Below, in pieces: positions 38,569 to 51,060 of a stretch of DNA of 64,000 bases. Source of the DNA: Cinclus cinclus (taxonomy: Eukaryota > Chordata > Aves > Passeriformes > Cinclidae). The notes under the pieces are model-generated. The model was given only the letters and a program-made list of their open reading frames with translations. It ran no database searches and was not told the DNA's origin. The stretch's first letter is position 1; each line of letters starts with the position of its first letter. The position numbers were made by a program, and so were the translations under genes. The DNA lies in NCBI RefSeq assembly GCF_963662255.1, contig NC_085056.1:5205716-5269715 (forward strand). The letters run 5' to 3'.

Positions 38569-40022
38569 CACCAGTCCCTGGTTGTTCTGGTCTCTCACCC
38601 CTCTGCCAGGGCAAAGCCTGGATTGCTCTCTGTGCCATGTTTAAAGGAGCATGGGCAAATTACAAGGCAGTTAAACCCAGTGATCTCCTTATCTTTGCTA
38701 TTAGTATTGCTTTCGATTATTCTGAATGATAGATGGCAAGAAACCAGATTTGCTTTTGATCTTTAATACCATGTGTTTACTTTTCACTAAGCCCAAACAA
38801 GGAAAACCTATAACTCTCTTTCACTTTTATCTGTCCCCTGTTTGTTTTCATGTACGATCACAGTGCTTCGATGTTCAGGCTGTAGATGATGCCAAGGAAA
38901 ATTGAAGTCCAAACCGAGAAGCTGCTTTCACTGGAATTTAGAAAAACAAATACAGAGAGCTTTCTGTTGCTCATTTAATTTCATTTTCAATAAATCTAAA
39001 TTTTGGGTCAACTCAACCTGACAGTGTTTATCTAAATAAAAATGCAATGGTTATGGGAATAAGAGCTGATCCTTAAATCAGAGGAGGAGGAGACTTTGAG
39101 TAGTGTTTGGCTAGGAAGAAGGCAAGTGTCTAAAGGAAGAGGATTTGAAGACCTTGCCATGTTCCACTGAAATGGGTGTAAATTTCATCAGTAGCTTTGA
39201 AGCAAGTAGAATCAAACTCTAAATTAGTAATTCTGCGTTACTTAATAACTCTTACTCAAATCTAGTGCTTCTGGCTAGCTTCAGTTTTTAGCTGGAGAGC
39301 TAACTGGAGGGGTTATTTGGAGTTGCCTTAAACCTATATGCCACTAAATGATTTACTGGATATTTAGATACCTATAATCCTGGAATTAGACCTAGTGGGA
39401 TATAAATCCCTGAAGCTCACAAGCAGTTAAATAATGACTAAACTGAAAAAGAAAAACCTATCTAATCCTTTCCATGCTAAGGTATATAATAGCACAAAAT
39501 TGGAAAAATCCATCTTCCACACCAAATAGAGTGATTACAAATGAAGGCAAGAACATTATCCAAAAATACTGGAAGCTGGAGAAGTACTGTGATCAGATAG
39601 AACAAGAGAGAATTCTTGAAAGAAAGGGAAAGTACATAAATATTTATGTATGTATTTTTACAGGGTCGGCACTGACACCAAGTTCCTTCCGTACATGCTT
39701 TTATCAAAATTCTTAGCCAGTTCCATATGTTTATTGCAAAGTTTTCCTTCTTCTTTGCCAGGAGGGCATATCCAAAGCTCTCATAAGGAGAATGAAACCA
39801 TGGGCTGGATTTGCTAAGGTCTGTGAAACTTTTTTTGCCTTGTTGGGAGCAAATACAGACTGGATTATTGAGATGGAATTTTAGCAGCCTGCCTTCAAAG
39901 CCTACTGTAGACAGGAGAAAGCTGCCTTAGGACTTCAGTGGCCAGGAATCAGGCCCTGTGAGCATCCTTGCTCTGAGTTTTCCCTCCCTATGGGTTGGTA
40001 ATACAGTTCTTTCTCATTGTAG
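38569..40022. other. No gene seen
   Basis: A possible old-repeat remnant lies at 39929-39958 (ggacttcagtggccagg then aatcaggccctg; see the finding on this family). Otherwise unassigned. Confidence 0.5.
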
Positions 40023-40145
40023 ACAGCCAAACTCAGGAGCAATATCCAGAGTTCTGGTTGCATTGTGCCAGAAAAAATGGTTTTGAAGGACGTCAGCATG
40101 ATTCTGCACAATAGAATACTGCACAATGCTGAAGAAATGAGGAAA
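40023..40145 (+). other. Exon-like segment, best coding candidate
   Basis: A pyrimidine-rich acceptor (gttctttctcattgtag, AG at 40021-40022) and a strong donor (GAGGAAA then GTAAGT) bound exactly 123 bases. One frame is open for all 41 codons, starting TAKLRSNIQSSGCIVPEK and ending LHNAEEMRK, while the other two have stops. It would be a symmetric phase 0-0 exon. The peptide has plausible composition, but I do not recognise the gene. Upstream, an in-frame TAG overlaps the acceptor, so the frame exists only as a spliced exon. Confidence 0.25.
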
Positions 40146-42840
40146 GTAAGTTTAAGCTTATAGAGTGGTGCTTTGCACAGCTGTTGCTGAGAGGGGCCAG
40201 CAGTGCTCATTTGATGGAGAGTGTGAGGCTGTGTGCATGGCAGCATCTCCTGAAGCAAGGGTTGCTGTATGCACTGCAGGGATCCTGTGGGAAAGGAAGT
40301 TACACACTTCCATCCTCATTCCCAAAGTGTTCCTGGAAGAGCCGACTGCTGAACTGACTGTGGCACTTCCAGCACCTTGTCTGGTCATTCTGAAATTGAT
40401 TTCACAAATATTTTATGTGTGCCAGGTGGGCTGATGAGGACGAGGTGAACTCTAAGAATTGATTCTACCCTTGCTCTGCTACAGAACTTCATCACCTTAA
40501 TATTGCAGAAGTTCATCTGCATCCTGAGGTGCTGCTGCTAAGAAATGAAGAGCAATTCCCTCAGTAAGGTGACTTACATGTGACTAAAGATAAATACTGC
40601 AGGGTCTGGCCCTGCACCTCTCCTGTATAAATGTAATTTTGTACAAATAGTCACATTCATGTGCAACTACTGGATGTATTACTTTGATCATTTGACAAAA
40701 CGAGCAGAGGCAGGTAATTAATTTTGGTTATTAGGTGTTTGCCCAGTATTCACAAGTAGGAGTGGATCATGGTTACTCTGCCTCTGGGGCTATTTATTTG
40801 CATAATTTCCTTTGTTTGGTAACAATGTGTGATCTAGACTTTGGGGAAGAGTCATATAATCCCTTTCTGGTGGAATCTGTGTGTCTGCTAACACCCATGT
40901 ACAGTCTGTGTGAATGCATTTGTGGCCAGTCTCTGCCCACTGACCTGGGCTGTGCTCCCATGCAGGAGGACCAGTGGGCACCTGCCCATTTCAGGAGGAA
41001 GAGGGAGGCCCTGGCCAAATGCAGTGTGCTGGAGTTGTGTGTTTCCCAAACTGCTCCAAATCTCAAGGCAATTTTCTGTGCTTTTCCCTTCAACATATGA
41101 TTTATGTTAGTGAGTTGTGGAGTCAGTGCTTCCCTTGGTGAATTTTATTCTACAGTGGGAGTTATTGAAACGGAGAAGTGACAGAGGTCACAGACCAGAG
41201 TTTCTCATGTGCAGCACTGCCTGACCTCCCTTGGCTCCTCAGCATCAGGCGTTAGGGACTGGCTGCTTCACGAGCCTCAGAATACATAGCAAAGCCTCCA
41301 GCTCTTCTGAAACTTGCTACTAGGTCAAAAGGGCTTCCTTAGAGGTTTATTTTTTTCTTGGAGATGCGCACTATAAGAACTCCTAAAAAATTCCAGTGAG
41401 AGCAGAAACAGATAAATGTTAAGCTTCCTTTGCATTCCACAAGAGGTCCCAGCTGGTCTTTCTCTTCTAGCAGTAACCCTGGGGCAGATGGCAATGCTTT
41501 TATTTCCTCTCACACTCTCCAAAACAAAACCTTAATAAGGCTTGACACAGTTGTTCTTCTCCATATGTAGTTTGGGGGTGTTTCCTGAAAATCTCTCTGG
41601 ATGCAGGGTTGCTTGAGACATTCTAAACTCTTTGGCTGGAATTCTATTCAAAGTTTTATCACAGGGCTTTGCACGTGGGTGAATTTCAACCATAGTTTCT
41701 ATTTCACCAGATTTTTAAGGCCAGCAGGAAGCATTATAATCATCTGGGCTGAGTCCTGTAAGCCAGAGGGTTTTGCTTAGTGATTGCTGCGTGGAGCTTG
41801 TGGACATAGCTTAGAAGGGCATTCAATCTTGATTCAAAAACTCAAGTGTCAGGGAGCTTGCTCTGATAGTTTACTCCCTACCCTGGCTTGTTCTTGTGGA
41901 TCAATTGTCTGAGTCACAGAATTTAGGCTTTTCAAGAAAAGGAAGTGAAATGTAGCGGTGCCTCCCTTCACAACCCAAGCCTCAGATGGGACTAAAAGTT
42001 GAGTATATTGAGATTTACTTTTCACAAATCCGTACACAGGTAGTTTCAGAAATTGACAGATATACACATTAAAAAAAGACTCCTGGAAACCTGATGCTTT
42101 TTCTTTAGAATATTTGTAGTGAGCTTCCTTATATGTTTTAAACACCATCATTTTTACGGCAGTTGAAGTACTTATTTATGTATGTGGAGGCTTGATTCTG
42201 GGAGATAGGTTGGAAAAAGAAAAAAGATACTGTTCAGCAGGCCAACAGAGAACTAAGAGTTGACAATTTGCTTTCAAAGAAAAAAAATGAGTGTTGCATG
42301 TGCTGAAAAAGTGTCTGGATCTGTGTTGGATTTGTGCTGGTGTCAAACTGCCTGACTGGACCTGTAACCTTGTGTTCCACTCCAGCCCCTGTGAGCTTGT
42401 CCTGAAAGTTTGCTGAGTTCACTGCAATCACTTCTGTGTTGATAAATGGAGTCCCAATATTCAGATTTCATGTCTCAGCCTGAGCTTGTTTGCTCAATAA
42501 AGGAGCAACATGGCACGAGCTGTACAGGGGTGACCTCAGCCTTTGCTGGCCTCTTGGCAAGTGTTTTGGCATGGAGCAGCTGCAGGCAACAGCACACCTC
42601 TTACCTTCCTTGTTAAGTTGGACCATTGCAGGAGCATTTCCTTGGGCATCAGGGAGTGCTGAAGGTTCCTTAAGAAACATTCTGGCTCTGAGCCATGAGA
42701 ACGCTACTGTGAGAGACAAGGACAAACAGAGGGCAGGGTACCAAAAAGTTATGTAACGTTAGACAAGTCCAGGTTAAGGTCCTGTGATAATGAAATAAGG
42801 GTTGTTCATAGGAGCAATAATTTTCTTGGTTGGGTTGTTT
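40146..42840. other. No gene seen
   Basis: Near 40560-40640 there is ctgcagggtctggccctgca, which may belong to an old dispersed repeat family. Overlapping open frames of 100-121 codons on both strands at 40735-41100 reflect slightly higher GC and are mutually exclusive shadows. Confidence 0.5.
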
Positions 42841-42890
42841 TGGTTTTTTTTTTTTTTTTTTTGGTTTTTGTTTTGTTGTTGTTTGTTAGT
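42841..42890. repeat. T-rich tract with TTG/TTTTG units
   Basis: A run of nineteen or so T is followed by ggtttttgttttgttgttg. It could be the reverse complement of an A-rich retroposon tail, but no element is recognisable beside it. Confidence 0.85.
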
Positions 42891-43032
42891 GGTTTTTTTA
42901 GTTTTTTCCTTTCATACTCTGTAAATGTCTTATCAAAGTTCAGAAAGGAAGTCTCTCCTAACAAGCATGGAGAAGAAAACATTATCAGCTGAAGGCCAAG
43001 TTAATAAAGGGTTGCTTATTTATTTAAGACTT

Positions 43033-43064
43033 TGCTTGTGGATAAGAAGTATCATCCACAAGCA
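43033..43064. repeat. Perfect 11-bp hairpin
   Basis: TGCTTGTGGAT (43033-43043) pairs fully with ATCCACAAGCA (43054-43064) across the ten-base loop aagaagtatc. No T-rich terminator context and no longer imperfect stem is seen, so it does not look like a microRNA precursor. Confidence 0.85.
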
Positions 43065-46000
43065 TCAACAGTTGATTAGGCATTAATATCTGTAAAAGCC
43101 ATTAAACCACTGGGAATTTGTAAATGGGGTAACTGGTATAGAACTGACTGGGTGCTTCAACTGGTTTGACTTCAACAAACCTTAAGGAACCAGGAAGTGG
43201 TCAGGAGCTCAAAGGTGTTTGCTGCTACTGCCTCTTCTCTGCTTTTTTAGTCCAGATTTTACTAGATGAAAATTATTTTCATACTGAAAAATGGAAAACC
43301 CTTGACTATCCAAACTTAAACTGAATTCAAGTGTTTCGTTGTCAATAAGTTAAAGATTTCATCTTTTCCAGGTTTATCCTAAATATCCAGTCTTTCAATG
43401 TGTAACTGATATTTGGACTATAATGTTTCTTATGTCTTTAATGGGGAGCATTTTATATGTTACATAGGGTACTTGTTTTTAAAATGGTTTAATTTACCAA
43501 CACAGTTCTTCTCTATACTTACATGAGAAAATATCTGAGTCCCCACATGATGCTAGGTAATTTTTGATTATGTGTGAATGTCAATACAGTACATACATAT
43601 GTAAGTACACAATGAAGTCTGGAGGAGAGTGACCACAGCTGAGTGGTGAGAATGAGAACAGCACTGCTCATGTGGAAACAAGAAATCAGAGGGAAAACCC
43701 CTTCTTCTCTGCATTTAATTTCAGGATTGGTGTATGTCCCGGGTTATGTAGGAATGAGATTTGCTGGCCTCACCCAGTGTTCCCTGCTGACAGTAGATCC
43801 CCTCACATTCCACAGCAGAAGTGCCATTATTGGCAGTGGCATTGCTGGGAATGTGTCTGTGGTGCACGAGCTGTGGCTCCTCTGCAGGTGCGACTCTCTC
43901 TGACCCATTCCCATCAGGGTCAGCGAGAACTTTCTCAAAGCTCCAATTATTCCCATCTGCTACAGGAAGGATGCATTTGACACAGGTGTCTATTGGCCTT
44001 TTCAACTCTTAAGTGGCCGCTCTCCAGCTGGCTCAGTGATGGGACTATCCACAGAGGAAAGGGGAAACATCCCTGCTGCATGCTTCTGTTCAGAGCAAAT
44101 CCTTATGTCGTGAAGAACCTGAGGTATTTCAGCACACTTTGGATTGGTTTTCTAGAGAAAAAGTTTGATGTAGGTGTTTGCTGCCCATTTGATCTTAAAC
44201 AGTCTGGAAGACATGGTTACCATGTCCTCTAAACTCTTACCTCAGTAGTCCCAAAGCAATGTTCTTTCTTTTTTAGATTTTAAACTGAAGAGAACCTAGC
44301 ATGCTCTAGCTTTGCTTCTTAAGTTTTGCCCCTTCATTTCTTTTTTTTTCCCCTAACAGGCACAAGCCTTAAGCACAGGTGGCTGCTGTGGTTTTTTATT
44401 TCTGATGATAGCTATTGACCTGCCAACTGGGTATTCTCTTGGTAATAGTAAACAGGTTCCTAATGGCTAAACTTTTTTCCGTTTAGATTCTGTAGTCCAA
44501 AAATAATCTAGTTTTTTATTAACCAGGCAACATATTATTAAACACATACATCATTTTTACCAGACGGTACCTCTGTAAACCTAAGTAGTTTTAAGTCAAT
44601 GTTTTAGGGTTTTGTTGTTTTGATTTTATTTTTTTTTTAAGTTTTAGGATAGGCCTCCAAACAGTGATTTGTGTGTAAGTAGGAGGCCTGGGAGCTAGAA
44701 GCTATACACAATTTTGACTGTGTTTGAGACTACATGACAGAGAGTATCTGTCTGATGAGTAGCAGACTCCTTGCTGGTTATGACAGACTCAGAATCAATA
44801 GGTGATTTCAAGGAGTTTACTTCTCTGGATTATCTTGTTTTATATGAGTTATGACACCGTTTTTTTTTGGCTATTTACATGACTTGTTTAAATTGTAAAA
44901 ATCCATTTTACTTTTGCAGCTGTTAAAAGAAAGGTGAGACTTTCCTGGCATCAGCTGGATGACCCCTTGAATTAACTGATTATGAAAATATCAGAGCTTT
45001 CTTATGCTAATGTGGTCTGGGCAGTACCTTCTGGTACAGCCAAACCATATGGACTTTATATCTCAGCCAGTACATGGGAAAATGAGATTATTTACTCCTG
45101 GGTATGGGAATGCTCTCGTCGACTCTCTGAATCTTTGTGAATGAGTGTGAATGCTCAGGGAATTGACAGGCTGCTGTCACAGGCTCAGTCCAAGTGCAAT
45201 CCAGCAGGCTCTGGTCAAACTCCTGCACACACTGCTCTGCCAAAGGACTTCAGCCTTCACCTACAACATCCTTGTTTTTCCATTACTGAGACTTTCCCAA
45301 ACATACAGAGCCAAAGGGACATATTAACACATGCCTGCATGCCAGAAGGCACAGCATGTCTCTGTGACCAGGAAACACGCTCGTTATTTAACAATGGATG
45401 GAGCTCTCTGCGTTTGTTTTTCACCTGAGTTAATCTTGGCACCTTGGTTTGTATCGTTTAGGTCACCTAATATGTCATGTAAGTGAGCTGTAGCTGGCCA
45501 GCATGTCCAAATTTCCCTTTCCCACCATAATGGGAAAAGATAGCTTTAGCTTTCCTCTTCTTGCCTCATTTGGATGTCACATGGGTTCAGTCCTGTCCTA
45601 TTGTGCTCTTTCCAGAAAAGTCTTTGGGTTCAGCACTGATGATCCAGCTCATCTGGACATCCCTTTGCCTGGCTAGAAATCCATTTGTTACTACAATCAG
45701 GAACTTTTACCATTGGTATGGCTGCTGCTTCTCTTCAGCAAAATTGTAATTTCCTTTTTTTTTTTTCCAAATATATTCCTACTCTGCTTTAAAGGATGCA
45801 TATTTTTCTACCTTTCTATCTATCCAAACTAAAAAAAAAAAAATAAATTATTGGCTACAGATGGGTAGTCTCACTGGACAAGCAAGTAGAAGGATCCAGA
45901 GGAGATAGTGCTAAATGGCATGAAGAGCAAGTGGCCTAATCTAGAAGTGTGGTCTGGGCCAAATTGTGGCTGTGTAGGCTTTTTATTTATCTGGTAATTA

Positions 46001-46421
46001 TTAGTGAGAGAAGACTGCTTACTCTAAAATATTTTCTTATTTTTCTGGATAATTATAATGTATTTGGAAATTTTCCTTGTTCTTCTTCAAGAGATGTTTT
46101 TGAAAATTGTGGTGTTTTAGTCATTTGAGATACACAGCCCCCTCTCAGTACATATAAAAGTTAAAAAATGTATTTCTGCTTTTTTAGTATAAGCACAAAC
46201 TTCTAAATCCACATGAGCTTTTCTCATGAATAATAAAATCTGAACCCAATGGGAAGAAGTAGAGGAGAGGGATATGGATGTAATTGGTTCAGGGATGGGG
46301 GAGCAGTGCAAGAGAAGGGACTGCTGCAGAAACCTGTCCCGAGCCAGGTGTCCCTGTAGCAGGGCTCTTCCTCTTGGAGCCATCCTTCACAAAACACAGC
46401 TTTTCACTGCTTCTCTTGCAG
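43065..46421. other. No gene seen
   Basis: Several open frames at 43643-44012 overlap in different frames and strands. An 8-bp inverted repeat, AGGCCTCC and GGAGGCCT, lies at 44651-44689. The rest is unassigned. Confidence 0.5.
45920..45939 (+). repeat. 20-base exact duplicate, copy 1
   Basis: Identical over 20 bases (atgaagagcaagtggcctaa) to 61221-61240, same orientation, with unrelated flanks. About 0.002 such matches would be expected by chance in 64 kb of random sequence. Confidence 0.8.
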
Positions 46422-46628
46422 GGGTCGTGCTGGGGGGTCCCTCACAGCTAACTCGAGGAGAGCAAACACAGTGTTGTGTTGCATGGCTTCCCCCTTTGCA
46501 CTCAGTGTGGAATTTGGGAGCTCTGTGGGGCACCCAGTGCTGCCTCAGGTCTCAGCAGCAGCCTGGCCAAACCTCTGCTCTTTGTGCCTCTGCTCTGCCC
46601 CGGACACCACAGGCACAAGTAATTTTGG
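46422..46628 (+). other. Exon-like segment
   Basis: A good acceptor (agcttttcactgcttctcttgcag) and donor (TTTTGG then GTAAGT) bound 207 bases, with one frame open throughout (69 codons, split phase 1 at both ends). The predicted peptide runs from VVLGGPSQLTRGEQTQCC to PRTPQAQVILG. GC is higher than in neighbouring sequence, which lengthens open frames by chance. No domain is recognised. Confidence 0.18.
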
Positions 46629-46979
46629 GTAAGTCTGTACTGACGTTTGATTTAATAAATCCCTCTAATAAGTGCAACACAGGAACAGAAAAGATCCCTT
46701 TGGTGGCTGAGCCAGCTTAAATGAGCAGAATACTTTCTAATTAACAATCCAGTGGTTCGCTTCACATGCTTGGCTTTCTATAAAGTGAAAAATACCTTTA
46801 AAGCATTCAAAGGCATTTTTTTTGAAAGGAGAAGAGAAATGCTGCTCCATCCACTGACCACCACCACTGATCCTAAGGCCATGCAGCCCCAGGTCAGTCT
46901 CACAGAATGGTTGCCAATATTTTCTCAGCAAACTCTCTATCGATTGCATAAATACAGTACAGTACCCATGAGGTAGTGT
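46629..46979. other. No gene seen
   Basis: Unassigned sequence between the exon-like segment and the possible conserved block. Confidence 0.6.
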
Positions 46980-47350
46980 TGACCTGTCACATAGTAAAGA
47001 TGTGGCAAGCCCCATAATTCATTACCAGTTGGAAATAGAACATCATTGGAGAGATAAGGATAACAATGACTTTCCATCCAATGATAAATTACTAGCAGCT
47101 GCATTATTTTCCCTCACTTATATATAGCTCTCTTTATTGAATTTAGCTTGAGATAAATAAATGATCTGCCAGGAGCCTGGTTAATATTACTTCTCTGGGA
47201 CCCATTTCAGGCCCAACTAGGCTTTTGCTGATAATATCTTTAAGCTTTTCAGTAGGGAGAGACATAACATTTGTTTCTGACAAGAACCCTATGTCGCCTT
47301 ATCTGTTTCATTTGAGAGGCCGTCGACCTCAGCTTCTTTAGTTAAAATGA
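46980..47350. other. Possible conserved noncoding block
   Basis: Rich in developmental transcription-factor words: GATAAGGATAAC, CATTACC, CAATGATAAATTAC, TTAGCTTGAGATAAATAAATGATC, TAATATTAC, GATAATATC and a retained GTCGCC and GGCCGTCGAC. There are no simple repeats or decayed transposons in it. Constraint is inferred only from composition. Confidence 0.3.
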
Positions 47351-48175
47351 GAGCTTTACTGTAGAGGCTAAGTTCTTGAACTTGACTCTCTTCTTACAAT
47401 GAGATTATATGTCCTGGTTGTAAATTTGAAGCCACACATGATATACAGTTATTCTTAACATTTCCTGTTGATCACAGGGTGGTATTGATTGACCCCTACT
47501 TTTGAATCTTTCTCTGATTTGTTTGCAAAGGAATTCCACCTTTTAAAAATTATTATTCTTCACCCCTCAACAATATATGAGCTTGTTGATGCACACTCGT
47601 ATTTACCTTCAGGCATTTGTTGCATTTGCAAATGACTGTGGTTTTTTTTTTCAACCTCTCCCTCCTCCTTCCACCTTAGGAAAAACATCTTAGCAAACAT
47701 ATCTACTGGGTTAAAAATTAAAAAGCCAGTCTAAGAACAAAAGATTGGCTTTTTCTGTGAACCAGATGCCAAAGAAGGCAGCTGAAGCCCCACAATTATT
47801 TTTGTTGCTGTTAATAATTCCCATATTGCTTCAGTGATCCTGGCTTTGCAGGTCCCATTGGAAAATTTGAAGGAGGGAGGGGATGGAGGTGTAAGGCAGA
47901 AGGGGTGATCAGCCTGCACTGCATTCCTCCAGTTACTGTTTGGATACTTCCATTGTGGTATTTTTGTTATTTCTGGGAAGCTCTATCATCAGGTTTTAGA
48001 TGAAAATCGGACAACTGCCATTTTTCATACAGCGTGAATTAGAGGAAATGAAACCAAACCACTTCTGATAAATCCTCTCATAAATAAAGTGGCTGGTGGT
48101 GTTAGATACAAGTCCAGCCACAGTTTGATTCACATTGTAGTGAACAAAGAGCAAATTCTGTCTGTTTTAATGCTC
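47351..48175. other. No gene seen
   Basis: Unassigned, AT-rich. Confidence 0.6.
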
Positions 48176-48405
48176 CATCATCATTATTGTTATTTATACT
48201 GCAGGAATGCCTGAAGGCTCCAGCTGAGTGTGAAGACCCCACGTGCTAAGTGCATAATCAGACTTGCCTGGAAGGGCTTGCAATAGGAATGAGATGGAGA
48301 AAAAGGGAAGAAGAACTTTTATACCTTCCTGTGCCTTTTCTTTACAGGAAACTAAGGCTCAAGGAAAGAAGTCAGCTCAAGGCAGCGAGGAAAGTCTTTG
48401 GCAAG
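48176..48405 (-). mobile_element. Ancient CR1-tailed/AmnSINE-like SINE (inverted)
   Basis: The plus strand begins with the reverse of an ATT-type tail (catcatcattattgttattt), then ctgaaggctccagctgagtg, ccccacgtgctaagtgcataa, gggcttgcaataggaatgag, and ends with tttctttacaggaaactaagg and aaagaagtcagctcaaggca. This order (tail, gctcca..tga, ccccat.gtgctag, gagcttacaat, ttacag.gaaactgaggc, aagtgacttgccc) is that of old amniote tRNA-derived SINEs read in reverse. Strongly decayed. Confidence 0.65.
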
Positions 48406-50919
48406 GTTGGCAACTTTTGAAAGATCTGCTGAGCTTCTGCCAAGTGCCTTGATGTAAGATCCTTTCCTGCAGGTTTTTGGGGGGTCACCTGTCTGCTTTA
48501 TGCTTTCCCACTAGGCAAAAGTTGGAAGATAAAATGGGAATATGACGATAAATCTCTTTTATCTGATGTTAGAAGAATTCGTGGTTAGAAAAAGAGGCAC
48601 ACCCTAAATAGCATTTTGCACAGATTAATGTAAAAGAAGATATAATCTCCGTGCATTTTAATTTTAATTTGAACAATGTCTTGTCTTGAAATGAAATAAG
48701 GAAAATTTGCCTTTTTATGTAATAGGAGTAGTTTTGGCATGTAGCGGCCATTTACCCTGTCACATCAGAAGATAAAAAAAATCTTGTACAACGCTCCTAA
48801 AAGGTAGAAAGGTTAATATTTATTAAATCAAAAAAATAGGACAGTCATGTGACATACAGTTGGTGTAAGCCAGAACCCATTCTTTTTTGTCTTGAGAGAT
48901 TGACAGGATCTTCTCACCAATAATTATTAGCTAAGCTCTTAAGAAATTAATTTCACTTTCAATCACAAACACAGGCAGCAGGGGAAAAAAAAAAAAAAGT
49001 GGTGGGTATGAAATAAATTATTTTCTGCCAAAGAATGAGAATGCTTTTCTATTTCTGCTGTGCTGCCATTCTAATGTTTCCCTGAGTACCCGGAAAGCAT
49101 CAGGGTGAGATTCACACACTTGCACAAAGCCAAATTAAAGAGGAGGCTTCATGCAGGGCTTTGCACAGAAGACTGAATTGACTTTGTGCCCTTGTGTATA
49201 CTCAGTGTATGAGCGAGGGAGGGGAGGGGACTGCAGCAGTTACAGCAATCTCCAGAGTGAGCTGGGACAACTGTTCCAAGGGGCTCTGACCAGAGATTCC
49301 AAGAGCTTTGTCACCAGATTACTTATCTCATTTTCTGTGTAGAGATCCCTTTGGGCCTGGAGGTGCAGGGGTTGCTTCTTGGAGGGGTGAAGACATCCCT
49401 CACTTCTATCCAAACCATGTCATTGCAGCAGGGAAGGGTGATACGTATCACTGGAAAAGTTTACTCTAGTGAATCATTCTTGCTAAGATCCTGTGCAGTG
49501 GTGGGTAAATGCAGCCTCTCCTTTTTGTGAGCCTCAAAAATGCTGAAGTCGCTTGACCAGCATGAAGGGAGGTTCAATTTGGAATAAAACCATTTTGAAT
49601 TTGATTAATAGAACACCCCTCCTTTCCTGGCTAAGAAGGGACTGCTTTTTCCTGGTACTTGGGTTGTGCCTGGATAACCAACCATGTGGCATTCATCAGT
49701 ACAGTTGCTCTGTACTTTGTTCACTCTGCCATGGATGACTCTTGATCTATATTGCTGTTTCCACAGAACTGGTTTTCCTACACAAACAATATCTATTTTT
49801 CAAAGTAGTTGCTTGACCTCCTATGAGGCTACCTGAGAATTTTGTCAGTGAGCTGCTGAGAGGTTTTACAGCATTGCTGTCAAGTACATATTTGACAAGG
49901 ATCTTCTGCAAACTTTGGCAGAGGAAGTGTAGCTTCTGTGTCTACCTCCAAATCTGATTTGGTTCAGTTGGACCACAGACTCCTTCTCTTTTGATGTTTA
50001 GTCAGTCTCCACTCTGACCACCTCTGTGCAGTGAACACTGCAGTAACTCACCTGCTAGTCACTAGATGCCACCTTTAGAGGCAATTAGACCCACCTTAGG
50101 TAATGATTTTTATCCCTCCCTCTGGAGTCACTGCCTTTGCAGCTGACTTACAGCAGCAGATCACACCAGTGCTCTGTGGTTCCTGCCAGTGCCAAGTGTG
50201 CAGATTTAACCTGTCCTCAGTGGTGGTTCAAGAGTGGTGTGGTGTCAGTCACTTGCAGTGTTTCTCACAGGGACCTGGGCCAGGGCCAGCAACTCAATTC
50301 ACCTTATTGGCTGAGTAAGAAAAATGCCACTGGTGCTGACCTTGTCATAAATCCACAGTCTCTGTCCCCACACCACCAGCTGTCCAGACCAGCCTTTTAA
50401 GGACTGATTGTATCTGCGTTCTGCTTGCTAAAATTGTTTGGTTTTTTAGTTGTTTCAACTCTGTGGTCTCGGAGGAGTAAATTCCTCAATGTTTTTGCCT
50501 TCTCATCCCCACTGTGTGCTGTGTGCCAGCAAGGTTGGAGAACAAGGCTGTCTTTAAATGAAAAAGCCTTTTCCTCCTCACAGCTGTACAGGTTAAACAT
50601 GACTTCTAGCTTCTGTCATTCATCCTATTAAGAAAACCCTGGACTGCCAAGTGCAACCTCATTTGCCAGTTTCCAGGGGATGGCAAGCATTTACACCTGA
50701 ATCATCAACCCTGAAGGAAGGGCTTATCTGATGTGGTACACCAGGCTTAACGGGTTGGTCTGTGCAGCTGCAGCACCTTGGGTAAGAACTTCAACAGCAC
50801 CTCTTAAAAATAACCAGCCTGATGTTCCCTGCACTGTGCCGAAGGACACAGCTGTTTGTGTTTACAGACCTTGCACTTCACTGCTGCAAGTGGTTCCTTG
50901 GTGGCAGGATCTAATTGAG
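48406..50919. other. No gene seen
   Basis: Unassigned. A G-rich stretch near 49216-49230 has three G runs only, short of a quadruplex motif. Confidence 0.6.
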
Positions 50920-51060
50920 CAATATCCTAAACTGGTTTGATTCAGTTTGAAATTCCAGCTCTGCAGCAAGACTGAATGAGGTTGGACTAGTTATCACCCT
51001 CTCTCGCCTCACTTGTAGGATGGAGATGCATTAATGTGTTGATGATGTAAGACTGAAGGA
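50920..51060 (+). mobile_element. MIR-like ancient SINE
   Basis: Plus-sense match to the MIR body: gtttgaaattccagctctgc (B-box side, compare gttcgaatcccagctctgcc), then gaggttggactagttatcac, ctctctcgcctcacttgtag and gatggagatgcattaatg (compare tgggcaagttacttaacctctctgtgcctcagtttcctcatctg..aaatggggataataatg). The landmarks are in order and with nearly normal spacing. Confidence 0.65.

Noticed and set aside
38326..38766. 146-codon plus-strand open frame
   Set aside because: It runs through a 7-base simple repeat that supplies part of the apparent peptide, and nothing in it is recognisable.
46274..46720. 148-codon plus-strand open frame read as a single-exon gene
   Set aside because: No Kozak-like context, no domain, and Cys/Trp-rich composition typical of random frames. 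Only its middle part is kept as a low-confidence exon candidate.
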